A DNA stretch of 64,000 bases from Agathobaculum hominis (GTDB lineage Bacteria; Bacillota; Clostridia; Oscillospirales; Butyricicoccaceae). Below the pieces are notes generated by a model. That model was given only the letters and a program-made list of their open reading frames with translations, did no database searches and was not told where the DNA came from. Made by a program: the position numbers and the translations under genes. How positions within the stretch are numbered: position 1 is the stretch's first letter; each line of letters begins with the position of its first letter. Positions 32,064 through 40,133 of the stretch are shown piece after piece. The stretch is taken from the NCBI RefSeq assembly GCF_014288055.1, contig NZ_JACOPK010000005.1, forward strand, positions 124,001-188,000, in the 5' to 3' direction.

Positions 32064-32232
32064 TTAAGGCAATACCGCATAATTGGGCAAGAGCGATTTG
32101 CGAGTGAATTTTGCGTACTGACGAGGCGCGGTTTTGCGGTAATACTTGACGTATTACCGTGAAATCGCAACAAAGTCAGGGCACGAAATTTCCGCAAAGC
32201 GCCGCAGCTTTAATTGTGCGGTGTTACCTTAA
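32064..32232. mobile_element. 169-bp MITE with TTAA ends
   Basis: The terminal inverted repeats TTAAGGCAATACCGCATAAT and the complement of the right end (TTAAGGTAACACCGCACAAT) differ at three positions. The whole interior folds into one long imperfect hairpin, with apex GTAATAC-TTGAC-GTATTAC. There is no coding capacity. It interrupts the module scrap immediately after codon-like sequence, so it inserted into or next to the decaying gene. TTAA at both ends may be the target duplication. Confidence 0.75.
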
Positions 32233-32304
32233 TGCATATCACTTTCTTCTCCCTGCGGGACGGCTCGCAGGGAGGGAAAACCCCGGCAGAAGGAGAAATA
32301 TATT

Positions 32305-33315
32305 ATGGAAACTTTAAGAATCGGACTCGTAGGCACCGGCGGCATCGGACGCACCCATATCGAACGCATCAACAACACGCTTCAGGACGGCAAGGTCGTT
32401 GCCTGCGCCGACCCGGCGAGCGCATTCGGCTTTTCGGTTGCCGAGAAGTACGGCATCAAGGGCTTCGAAAACCCCATCGACATGATAAACTCCCCGGAAA
32501 TCGATGCCGTTATGTGCACCACGTCCGACCCGTATCACGAGGAGTACGTTCTCGCCTCCATCGCGGCAGGCAAGTACGTGTTCTGCGAGAAGCCGCTCGC
32601 GCCCAAGGCGGACGCCTGCAAACGCATCGTGGAGGCCGAGAGGAAGGCAGGGAAGAAGCTGGTTCAGATCGGCTTCATGCGCCGCTACGACGAGGGATAC
32701 AAGCAGCTCAAGGCGGCGGTTGACAGCGGCAAGTACGGTGAAGCGCTGCTGCTGCACTGCGCACACCGCAACCCGTCTGTTCCGGATGACTGGGACAACT
32801 CCATGGCGGTAGAGAACTCCATGGTTCATGAGATCGACGTGCTGCGCTGGCTGCTCGGCGAGGACTACGCGACCGCTGAGGTCCGCTACGGCAAGTCCAC
32901 GAACAACGGCCCGAAAGACTTGCACGACCCGCAGATCATGATCCTGACCACCAAGTCCGGCGTGCGTATCGACGTTGAGTCCTTCGTCAACAACAAAAAC
33001 GACTACGACATCAAGTGCGAGATCGTCTGTGACGGCGCGGTGCTCAATATGCCGAAGCCGAACTACATCTCGGTAAACGCGAACGCAACCACCGGTCAGG
33101 CGATGTACACCGACTGTTTCCAGCGCTTTGCAGATGCGTATAATGCGGAAATCCAGACCTGGATCAACGCCTCCAAGGCAGGCTACGTTGACGGCCCGAC
33201 CGCATGGGACGGCTACTGCTGCCAGGTTGCAGCGGCGGCGGCTTCCAAGGCACGCGAGACCCAGACCATTCAGCCGGTCGTCTACGACGAGATGCCGGAC
33301 TTCTACAAGGCATAA
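32305..33315 (+). CDS. Gfo/Idh/MocA oxidoreductase, inositol 2-dehydrogenase type
   Basis: A 336-residue NAD(P)-dependent dehydrogenase. The Rossmann motif GLVGTGGIGRTH is at the N-terminus, EKPLAPK is the catalytic-lysine motif, and NSMVHEIDVLRWLLG is the His/Asp active-site helix of IolG-like enzymes. The predicted reaction is oxidation of myo-inositol or a related cyclic polyol to its ketone. The gene is followed 111 bp later by a sugar isomerase of the IolE-like superfamily, forming a small polyol operon. Confidence 0.87.
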   Translation: METLRIGLVGTGGIGRTHIERINNTLQDGKVVACADPASAFGFSVAEKYGIKGFENPIDMINSPEIDAVMCTTSDPYHEEYVLASIAAGKYVFCEKPLAPKADACKRIVEAERKAGKKLVQIGFMRRYDEGYKQLKAAVDSGKYGEALLLHCAHRNPSVPDDWDNSMAVENSMVHEIDVLRWLLGEDYATAEVRYGKSTNNGPKDLHDPQIMILTTKSGVRIDVESFVNNKNDYDIKCEIVCDGAVLNMPKPNYISVNANATTGQAMYTDCFQRFADAYNAEIQTWINASKAGYVDGPTAWDGYCCQVAAAAASKARETQTIQPVVYDEMPDFYKA

Positions 33316-33426
33316 TTTCCCGCACTTTTCTTCAATTCATCTCAGAACCTATCTTCTCTCTTTTTTCTTCGGCGGGTGTGCGGCAATCCGCGCACCTGCT
33401 GCCTATTTTCAGGAGGTAATCTTTAT

Positions 33427-34077
33427 ATGAAACTCGCAATTTGCACGGATGTTTTTGCTGATCTGTCATACACGGACATGCTCGATAAGGTAAAGTCCCT
33501 CGGCATTGACGCGGTCGAGATGACCGCCGGCGGCTGGGGCGCACGCAAGCACTGCAACACCGCCGAGCTGCTCGCGGACGCAGGCAAGCGTGAAGCGTTC
33601 ATGATGGAGCTTGAAAAGCGCGGCACTGAGCACATCGCTATCGAGGAATTCCCGGGCACCATGGTTTGGTCTGCTTCGACCCTGCTCAAGCTGCGTGAGG
33701 CTACCGACCCGATGCTCGGCATCAACCTCGACCCCTCCCACATGATGGTTCTGGGCGCAGACCCGATCGCAGCGGCGCGTGCACTGAAGGGATGCATCTT
33801 CCATGTGCACGGCAAGGACGCCCGCATTGAACGCGGTCTGGCCGACACCGACGGCCTGCTTGAGCCGCGCCCCGTTACCGAGTCCGCTGACCGCGTATGG
33901 AACTACGTTGCGGTCGGCTGCGGCAAGAACCTCCAGTGGTGGAAGAAATTCTTCTCTGTCTGCCACATGATGGGCTACGACGGCGACGTTTCTCTCGAAA
34001 TGGAGGACCTCACCATGACGGTTGACGCCGGTGTTCATACCTCCATCGACGCGCTCCGCCAGACGATCAGCCGGTAA
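33427..34077 (+). CDS. Sugar phosphate isomerase/epimerase with internal deletion
   Basis: 216 residues, about 100 fewer than typical members of this family. The N-terminus (ICTDVFADLSYTDML...ARKHCNTAELL) and the C-terminal half (IAIEEFPG, NLDPSHM, HVHGKDARIE, SLEMED) are normal. The middle strands of the TIM barrel are missing between MELEKRG and TEHIAIEEF, with the frame kept. The C-terminal 118 residues are nearly identical to the gene ending at 357. With part of the barrel absent, catalysis is doubtful. The start follows AGGAGGTAATCTTTAT. An assembly collapse is an alternative explanation. Confidence 0.8.
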   Translation: MKLAICTDVFADLSYTDMLDKVKSLGIDAVEMTAGGWGARKHCNTAELLADAGKREAFMMELEKRGTEHIAIEEFPGTMVWSASTLLKLREATDPMLGINLDPSHMMVLGADPIAAARALKGCIFHVHGKDARIERGLADTDGLLEPRPVTESADRVWNYVAVGCGKNLQWWKKFFSVCHMMGYDGDVSLEMEDLTMTVDAGVHTSIDALRQTISR

Positions 34078-34103
34078 AACGTAAAATATAAAACAGTATA
34101 AAA

Positions 34104-34147
34104 CCCCTTCCCGTTATTCCTCTCGTAACGGGAAGAGGTTGGTTTTT
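34104..34147 (+). terminator. Terminator after isomerase gene
   Basis: CTTCCCGTTA / TAACGGGAAG is a perfect 10-bp stem with a 9-nt loop, then AGGTTGGTTTTT. Confidence 0.8.
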
Positions 34148-34203
34148 CGGGGGGTAAAGTCCATCATGCAGCCGGTCTGTGCCTTTGGTTCTCTCGTGAA
34201 ATT

Positions 34204-34968
34204 TCAGGAGGTGTATCGATGGATCAATTCTCTGAGGTCGTTTAGCGTGATATGCGCAATATCATTGGCGTTATCAGCAGGCGATGGGGCGTTTTCGGCA
34301 GGGTAAGGGAGATAATAAAGCGTATCATCGTCACCTACTAACATCTGACAGAATTTCCAACCCAGCTGTTCATATGCATCAGCCGGCATGTCGTCGGTCG
34401 GAGCGCCGAGGAAAAAGATATACTGCTGACCGACTAAGGGGCTTTCCTGCATATCGGCTGCTTGGCGGATGATCGTATTTTCCAACTCTTCATCAGTCAT
34501 ATCGGTATAGCTTTCTCGATTATGTTCCGCCGCGGCAACATCTTTCATAGAAATATACCCGCCATATGCGTAGATCGTAATGTTTGACCTGTCCGACAGG
34601 TCGCCGGACAACACGTCTTGTACAGCGGCGCCAATAACGGTCCATGCGTTAGCGCCGATGGAAGTATATTCTATGTTATCGACTGTCGCCTGAACGATGG
34701 CAGTTGCGTGCGGAATGACTTCTTCGAGAACTGGGCGATATGCTAAATCAAGGCGGGAATTGTCGTTTATAACGGTTTTATCCTGATAAATTGAGGGCGT
34801 TTCTTGCTCGAAAAGTATGATTTCAGAGTCGGGAATTGGGGTTTCTTGGGGCAGGGGAGTGTTGTCTGTTGCGGAAGTCTGATCGTCAGCGCTCTGGCAC
34901 GCCGTCAGCGAAATAATTACAAGGACGCTTAGGAGTAAAATGGATATTTTGGCTCGGTGATGCTTCAC
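34204..34968 (-). CDS. Hypothetical secreted lipoprotein
   Basis: A 254-residue protein with a lipoprotein signal peptide (lipobox LTAC) and a Thr/Pro-rich linker. A soluble domain follows with YRPVLEEVIPHATAIVQATV and IYAYGGYISMKD, resembling small cardiosin/OB-like surface domains, but no family can be named. It lacks enzyme motifs. The ribosome site is GAAAGGAGCG. It is encoded alone, between two terminators. Confidence 0.7.
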   Translation of the reverse strand: MKHHRAKISILLLSVLVIISLTACQSADDQTSATDNTPLPQETPIPDSEIILFEQETPSIYQDKTVINDNSRLDLAYRPVLEEVIPHATAIVQATVDNIEYTSIGANAWTVIGAAVQDVLSGDLSDRSNITIYAYGGYISMKDVAAAEHNRESYTDMTDEELENTIIRQAADMQESPLVGQQYIFFLGAPTDDMPADAYEQLGWKFCQMLVGDDDTLYYLPYPAENAPSPADNANDIAHITLNDLRELIHRYTS

Positions 34969-35109
34969 GACAGGTCGCTCCTTTCCGTTTATGGATAGAT
35001 TTATTATATCGCTGTATCAATAGTCTGTCTATTCATTTGAAGAGGAAACGGTATATTCCCAATTTGATAAATAAAAACAGCAGGCACATTCGTGTCTGCC
35101 GTCCTGCTG

Positions 35110-35147
35110 CCCGTCACGGCTTTTGTGCTGTGGCGGGTATTTTTTTG
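35110..35147 (+). terminator. Plus-strand terminator upstream of the polysaccharide locus
   Basis: CCCGTCACGGC / GCTGTGGCGGG forms an 11-bp stem (wobbles allowed) with a 6-nt loop, followed by TATTTTTTT. It blocks read-through from the left into the polysaccharide operon. Confidence 0.75.
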
Positions 35148-35195
35148 CGTTGAAATGGCCTGTCCTTGCGGCTGCCGGAGATTGGCGGTCAAGGG

Positions 35196-35211
35196 TGTTG
35201 ATAAAAGTACA
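35196..35211 (+). repeat. 16-bp direct repeat, right copy
   Basis: Identical to 23723-23738 (TGTTGATAAAAGTACA), same orientation. It lies about 20 bp before the -35 box of the polysaccharide-operon promoter and touches the palindrome CAGGTTAATAACCTG (35210-35224). Confidence 0.5.
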
Positions 35212-35337
35212 GGTTAATAACCTGCCAAAGCCTTGTAGTTTCGCGTATTTTTTGATATAATTGTAAATACTTTAATGGAATAAGCAGTCCAAAGTAAAAA
35301 TACTGTACACTGTGTAGTAAATCGTACTATTTGCTAC
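35210..35337 (+). promoter_or_regulatory. Promoter and operator-like repeats of the polysaccharide operon
   Basis: The promoter is TTGTAG (35233-35238), 17-bp spacer, TATAAT (35256-35261). Upstream is a perfect 15-bp palindrome CAGGTTAATAACCTG (35210-35224). Downstream, in the leader, is an inverted repeat GTAGTAAAT / ATTTGCTAC (35314-35337, one mismatch). The layout suggests regulation by a dimeric DNA-binding protein, possibly the resolvase-like first gene. Confidence 0.6.
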
Positions 35338-35367
35338 GCTTTTGTCGAGCAATGTGAGGGTTAAGGA

Positions 35368-35961
35368 ATGGAACCGAGAAGCTTTTATTACTCCTGCACA
35401 CCGGAAGCTGACCGCGAAACGCAGTTTGAAAGCTTCCGTTCGATGGGAGCACACGAAAGCGAGATTTTCATTGATGTGTGCGGGCACAGAAAGTCGAGCC
35501 GCAGCAGTCTGGCGATGCTCAAGCGCATCGGCTTGCGTGAGGGCGACCGGCTGACTATTCCGACGCTGTACTGTCTGAGCGATTTGAAAAAGGGCCTTGC
35601 AGATGAGCTGAACTGGCTTCGACAGCACGGAATTCAGCTGCGGATTGCTGATATTCCGATGACAATGCGTTGCTCTGATGAAACGGAGCAGCGCCTTGCC
35701 AGCGAAATGCTGTATCAGGTGATCGATGCGACGGTTCTGAAGGAGCGCGAGGAAAAACGCCAGAAGCAGAGCGAAGGCATTCGTGCGGCACAGGAAAAGG
35801 GCGTGCATATCGGCCGCAAGCCGAAGGAGCGCGGCACTGAGTTCGAAACGCTCAAGCAGCAGTGGCAGCGCGGCGAGATCTCGCTCAGAGAAGCCGGAAG
35901 ACGGCTCGGCGTGACGCATCAGACGTTTAAGAAGTGGGTGGAGGAACCCGAGGAAGATTAA
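35368..35961 (+). CDS. Catalytically inactive resolvase homologue, first gene of polysaccharide operon
   Basis: A 197-residue serine-recombinase fold protein. The C-terminal half is normal (EREEKRQKQSEGIRAAQEKG, HIGRKPKER, then HTH SLREAGRRLGVTHQTFKKW) and close to the active enzyme at 23123. The catalytic half has lost its residues: the nucleophile position holds Cys10 (FYYSCTPEADRETQ against YIRVSSRDQNEDRQ), the first arginine is Tyr, and the DRLGR motif reads YCLSD. The frame is intact and has a start region and promoter, so the protein is presumably kept for DNA binding. As leader gene of a long operon, it is a candidate regulator of it. Confidence 0.85.
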   Translation: MEPRSFYYSCTPEADRETQFESFRSMGAHESEIFIDVCGHRKSSRSSLAMLKRIGLREGDRLTIPTLYCLSDLKKGLADELNWLRQHGIQLRIADIPMTMRCSDETEQRLASEMLYQVIDATVLKEREEKRQKQSEGIRAAQEKGVHIGRKPKERGTEFETLKQQWQRGEISLREAGRRLGVTHQTFKKWVEEPEED

Positions 35962-35981
35962 GGATAAGGTTGTACAAATTC

Positions 35982-37433
35982 ATGTCAAAAACACAGCAGG
36001 GGTTCTCGACAAGGGACCTGAAAAAGATTTTTTCGATTGTTTTCGTCGCGTACATGGTGCTTGCGGTGGCGTTTTATTTTCTCGCCGGAGAGCAGCTGCG
36101 TTATCGCGACTCGCGCGGCAATATTGAAATGCCAGTGGCGAATGCCGCGACGGTAGAACTGACAGCAGGTTCGGTTGTGGAACAGCAGTTCACGCCGAAA
36201 ATTCAGATTTTTGAGCATCTTTCCGTGCAATGGGGCGTGTTCAACCGTGTCAATCACGGCACGGTGAACGTGCAGCTTGTGAACCTGGCAACGCAGAAAG
36301 TCCTGCTTGACCAGAATTTGCAGGCTGACCAAATTACGGAAGGTCAGGTTACGACGTTTGATTTCCCGGCAATGGAAACGGTCTGCAATGCACCGCTTGC
36401 GTTGCGTATCACCTCGCCCGATGCAGTGGCAGGTGACGCGCTCACGCCGGTGATGAAAACCGATGCAACGCTTGAAAACGGTCAGCTGTATGTCAATGGA
36501 CAAGCTGTTGCAGGTGAACTCGCCTTCTCAGCAACTGGTCGAGACTATATCTGGACCGGTCTGCATTACTGGCAGTTCGCGGCGGCCGGCGCGGCAATCC
36601 TCGCGGCGCTGCTGCTCCTGCTGCTGCACAAGCACAAGACCGGTAAGAAAAGCTTTATTCTCAATGCGATGATTGCCCTGAGGCGGTATCGCTTCCTGAT
36701 TAAGCAGCTGGTTGACCGCGATTTCAAGGCAAAGTATAAGCGTTCAATTCTTGGCGTGTTCTGGAGTTTTCTCAATCCGCTTTTGAACATGATCGTGCAG
36801 TATGTTGTGTTCTCCAATATGTTTAAGTTTGATATTCCATACTTTCCGGTTTATCTGCTTTGCGGTAACGTTGTCTTCAATTACTTCTCTGAGGCATGCG
36901 GCATGGCGCTTACATCTATTGTAGGTAACGCTGACCTCATTAAAAAAGTATATGTGCCGAAGTATATTTATCCGCTGACGCGCATTATGTCGTCGCTTAT
37001 CAATATGCTGATTTCGCTCATCCCGCTCGCAGCGGTGGCGATTTTTTCGGGTCTGCTGCCGAATAAAACGTATTTTCTTTTGCCGTTCCCGCTGCTCTGC
37101 CTAGCACTGTTCTGTCTCGGACTGGGTATGCTGCTCGCATCGGCAATGGTGTTTTTCCGGGATATTCAGTTTCTTTGGGGTGTATTGACGACGATTTGGA
37201 TGTATTTGACCCCTATTTTTTACCCGATTAGTGCTCTGCCGGACAGTATTCAAATGATCGTTAAAATGAATCCGCTGTACTTCTATGTAACGTTTCTGCG
37301 TTCATGCGTCATTGACGGTCTTTCGCCTGAACCGTTCATGTATGTGCAGTGCGCGCTTATTGCGCTAGGAATGCTTGCTGTGGGTGCATTCACGTTCAAA
37401 AAATCGCAGGACAATTTTGTCCTCTATTTATAA
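35982..37433 (+). CDS. Polysaccharide ABC exporter permease with extracellular N-terminal domain (TagG/Wzm-like)
   Basis: 483 residues. A first transmembrane segment (about residues 14-34) is followed by about 160 residues of beta-rich extracytoplasmic sequence, a second segment at about 193-213, and then a complete ABC-2 permease of about 255 residues (LVDRDFKAKYKRSILGVFWSF, GNVVFNYFSEACGM, KKVYVPKYIYPLTRI, NPLYFYVTFLRSC). Ordinary TagG/Wzm permeases have only the last part. With the ATPase encoded next, it should export a teichoic-acid- or O-antigen-like polymer; the extra domain may contact the wall or the polymer. The start is ATG 35982, 20 bp after the resolvase-like gene. Confidence 0.88.
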   Translation: MSKTQQGFSTRDLKKIFSIVFVAYMVLAVAFYFLAGEQLRYRDSRGNIEMPVANAATVELTAGSVVEQQFTPKIQIFEHLSVQWGVFNRVNHGTVNVQLVNLATQKVLLDQNLQADQITEGQVTTFDFPAMETVCNAPLALRITSPDAVAGDALTPVMKTDATLENGQLYVNGQAVAGELAFSATGRDYIWTGLHYWQFAAAGAAILAALLLLLLHKHKTGKKSFILNAMIALRRYRFLIKQLVDRDFKAKYKRSILGVFWSFLNPLLNMIVQYVVFSNMFKFDIPYFPVYLLCGNVVFNYFSEACGMALTSIVGNADLIKKVYVPKYIYPLTRIMSSLINMLISLIPLAAVAIFSGLLPNKTYFLLPFPLLCLALFCLGLGMLLASAMVFFRDIQFLWGVLTTIWMYLTPIFYPISALPDSIQMIVKMNPLYFYVTFLRSCVIDGLSPEPFMYVQCALIALGMLAVGAFTFKKSQDNFVLYL

Positions 37434-37442
37434 GGTGTGAAA

Positions 37443-38225
37443 ATGAGCAAAAATGAAAAGCTGCTCCATGAGCAGAAGGAAAAAGTTGCAGAACTTCAAA
37501 AGCGAAAAATTATTGAGGTACAAAATGTTTCGATGCGCTTTCGGCTGACGGACGATAAAATCATGTCGCTGAAGGAGTTCGTAACACGCAAGCTGAGCGG
37601 CAAGTACAAGACCTCAGAATTCTGGGCGCTGAAGGATGTATCGTTCGATGTGTATCGCGGCGAGGTTGTCGGCATTATTGGCCACAACGGCGCAGGCAAA
37701 AGCACGATTTTGAAAGTCATTTCGGGCATTCTCAAACCGACTGAGGGATCTGTGACCTGCAGAGGCAACATCGTGCCGATGCTGGAACTGGGCTCGGGTT
37801 TCGACCATGATTTGACCGGACGCGAGAATATTTTTCTCAATGGCGCAATTCTCGGTTATACGGAAGATTTTTTGAAGTCAAAGTACGACGAAATTGTTGC
37901 ATTTTCCGAACTAGGTGAGTTCATTGATGTGCCGATTCGCAACTATTCATCCGGTATGCTGATGCGTTTGGCGTTTTCGATTGCGACGGTTGTCAATCCG
38001 CAGATTCTCATTGTGGACGAGATTCTTGCTGTCGGTGACGCAAACTTTCAGAAAAAAAGCCGCAAGCGCATGCTGGAGCTTATGAGCGGCGGTACGACCG
38101 TGTTGTTTGTATCGCACAGCCTGGAGCAGATCCGCGAGATGTGCGATCGCGTGGTTTGGCTGGAACATGGACAGGTGCAGACTGTTGGAGAGACGAAAGA
38201 GGTGTGCGATGCGTATGAATCCTGA
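37443..38225 (+). CDS. Polysaccharide ABC exporter ATPase (TagH/Wzt-like)
   Basis: A 260-residue ABC ATPase. Walker A is GHNGAGKST, the Q-loop/LELGSGF region is typical of polysaccharide exporters, the signature reads NYSSGMLMRLAF (YSSGM form characteristic of Wzt/TagH), Walker B is ILIVDEILAVGD, and the H-loop is SHS. It lacks the C-terminal carbohydrate-binding domain of long Wzt proteins. The start at ATG 37443 follows AAGG; it is 9 bp after the permease. Together they form the polymer exporter. Confidence 0.92.
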   Translation: MSKNEKLLHEQKEKVAELQKRKIIEVQNVSMRFRLTDDKIMSLKEFVTRKLSGKYKTSEFWALKDVSFDVYRGEVVGIIGHNGAGKSTILKVISGILKPTEGSVTCRGNIVPMLELGSGFDHDLTGRENIFLNGAILGYTEDFLKSKYDEIVAFSELGEFIDVPIRNYSSGMLMRLAFSIATVVNPQILIVDEILAVGDANFQKKSRKRMLELMSGGTTVLFVSHSLEQIREMCDRVVWLEHGQVQTVGETKEVCDAYES

Positions 38226-39246
38226 AAAAGTGTTGACGATTGCAATACCCGCGTATAATGCGTCAAAATTCTTGCCCAAATGTCTGCAATCTCTTGTCGA
38301 TTCAAATGAGCTGGAACGTATGGAAGTCCTTGTCATCGATGACGGCTCCAAAGAGAGTCAAGATGAGGTTGTTCGTCCCTATATCGATCGTTTTCCGCAA
38401 TCGATTCAAATGATTCACAAGGAAAATGGTGGACATGGTTCAGTTATCAACAAGGCTGCTGAGATAGCGACCGGAAAATACTTAAAAATTCTCGATGCTG
38501 ACGATTGGGTCGTATCTAAAAATATGAAATCACTTTTAGATTCACTCGAGCGACTGAATGCTGATGTAGTCATCACTCACTTCGATATGGTCGATGCCGA
38601 AGAACGATTCCGTCAGCCCTTTGCAACTGAAAATGTGGAATTCGGGAAAATATATACCATGGACGATCTTGCGCAACTTCCCAAGTCCGTATATGCATGC
38701 AGCACCTTCCATGGCATATTTTATCGTCTTGCATTTTACCAATCGACACAGATCCGAATGTCTGAAAAGGTGTTCTACGAGGATCAGGAATATGCAACGC
38801 TGCCGTTTTGCTTTGCTTCTGGCGTTGTATTTCTGGATCTGACGATTTATCAGTACCTGGTCGGCCGTCCCGGACAAAGTGTATCGCATGAAAATCAAGT
38901 AAAGCGACTGCCAGAGATCAAGTTTATTTTGGATAGTCTGATTTGTTTCTATCAAACCCATTATGACATGTCTGAATCTCGAAAACGATATTTTCAATAC
39001 AAAATAGGTGCTGTGATTTTGAGCTATTATGTCGCGGCCCTGCTTAAAAATCCGGATCGACGTAAAGGTCGGCATGATGCCGATGCACTCCGTCGGGAAC
39101 TTCGCCAGAATAGCTGTGATTTGATGAAGGCAACGGAAAAGAAATATTGGATTACAAAAGGATTGCATTTCGTTCATATGACACCAGATGGGTTGGAAAG
39201 AATAAAAAGAACGCATTTTTATTACATATTGAAGAAATTTATTTGA
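38209..39246 (+). CDS. Family 2 glycosyltransferase
   Basis: A 345-residue GT-A enzyme. LTIAIPAYNASKFLPKCLQSL opens the nucleotide-sugar domain, VLVIDDGSKE and KILDADDWV carry the DxD-type metal residues, and FYEDQEYATLPF corresponds to the acceptor ED motif. It overlaps the ATPase gene by 17 bp, so it is translationally coupled to the exporter. It resembles the gene at 42294. It transfers a sugar to the growing wall polysaccharide; donor unknown. Confidence 0.88.
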   Translation: MRMNPEKVLTIAIPAYNASKFLPKCLQSLVDSNELERMEVLVIDDGSKESQDEVVRPYIDRFPQSIQMIHKENGGHGSVINKAAEIATGKYLKILDADDWVVSKNMKSLLDSLERLNADVVITHFDMVDAEERFRQPFATENVEFGKIYTMDDLAQLPKSVYACSTFHGIFYRLAFYQSTQIRMSEKVFYEDQEYATLPFCFASGVVFLDLTIYQYLVGRPGQSVSHENQVKRLPEIKFILDSLICFYQTHYDMSESRKRYFQYKIGAVILSYYVAALLKNPDRRKGRHDADALRRELRQNSCDLMKATEKKYWITKGLHFVHMTPDGLERIKRTHFYYILKKFI

Positions 39247-39262
39247 TAATGGGGATGGAGAT

Positions 39263-40120
39263 TTGAAAGGTCTAATCTTAGCCGCAGGCAAAGGCACGCG
39301 CCTTTACCCGATGACAAAGCCGATGAGCAAGCCGCTGCTGCCGGTTTATGACAAGCCCATGATTTATTACCCGCTTGCAATTCTCATGCAAGCGGGCATT
39401 TCCGATGTCATGGTAATCGTTCCGCCGAACGAAACAGACACATTCTGCGCACTGCTTGGTGATGGAAGCCAGTTCGGCATTCATATCTGCTATGCAGAGC
39501 AGCCGGTTGCGCGTGGTATTGCGGACGCTCTTCTGATCGGTCGAGAGTTTGTGGGCAACGACTCGGTATGCCTTGTGCTGGGCGATAACATTTTCCACAG
39601 CGACACGCTGGCTGAGGTTCTGCGTAAGGGCGCACAGCAGCAGAATGGTGCAACGGTATTCGGCTACTGGGTCGAGAATCCGCGACCGTTCGGCGTGGTA
39701 GAGTTTGACGAGGATGGACGGGCTATTTCGATTGAGGAGAAGCCACGCCATCCGAAGAGCAATTACATAATTCCTGGCATTTATTTTTACGATAATCAGG
39801 CAATGGAGATTGCAGCAAGGCTCACGCCGTCTCAGCGCGGCGAGCTTGAAATCACTGATGTAAATCTGGAATATCTGCGCCGTGACCAGCTGCAGGTGCT
39901 CCCGCTCGAGCGGGACGTTGTGTGGCTGGATGCCGGTACAGCTGACAGCCTGATGGACGCCGGACAGACTATTCGAAATATCCAGGCTGAGACAGGACGC
40001 TATGTCGGCTGTCTGGAAGAACTGGCATTCAATCAGGGATGGCTGACGGAAGAGCAGGTGCACAATGCCGGACAAGAGCTCGGCATGACACTCTATGGAC
40101 AGTACTTACAGTGCTTATAA
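39263..40120 (+). CDS. rfbA: Glucose-1-phosphate thymidylyltransferase
   Basis: A 285-residue nucleotidyltransferase. The N-terminal LILAAGKGTRLYPMTKPMSKPLL loop binds dTTP, VLGDNIF holds the metal Asp, EEKPRHPKSN is the substrate region, and WLDAGTADSLMDA is typical of RfbA/RmlA. It makes dTDP-glucose for rhamnose or other deoxysugars. The other rml genes are not in the window. The start is a TTG (39263) preceded by GGGGATGGAG, a weak initiation signal. Confidence 0.92.
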   Translation: MKGLILAAGKGTRLYPMTKPMSKPLLPVYDKPMIYYPLAILMQAGISDVMVIVPPNETDTFCALLGDGSQFGIHICYAEQPVARGIADALLIGREFVGNDSVCLVLGDNIFHSDTLAEVLRKGAQQQNGATVFGYWVENPRPFGVVEFDEDGRAISIEEKPRHPKSNYIIPGIYFYDNQAMEIAARLTPSQRGELEITDVNLEYLRRDQLQVLPLERDVVWLDAGTADSLMDAGQTIRNIQAETGRYVGCLEELAFNQGWLTEEQVHNAGQELGMTLYGQYLQCL

Positions 40121-40133
40121 CGGAGGATAGAAA

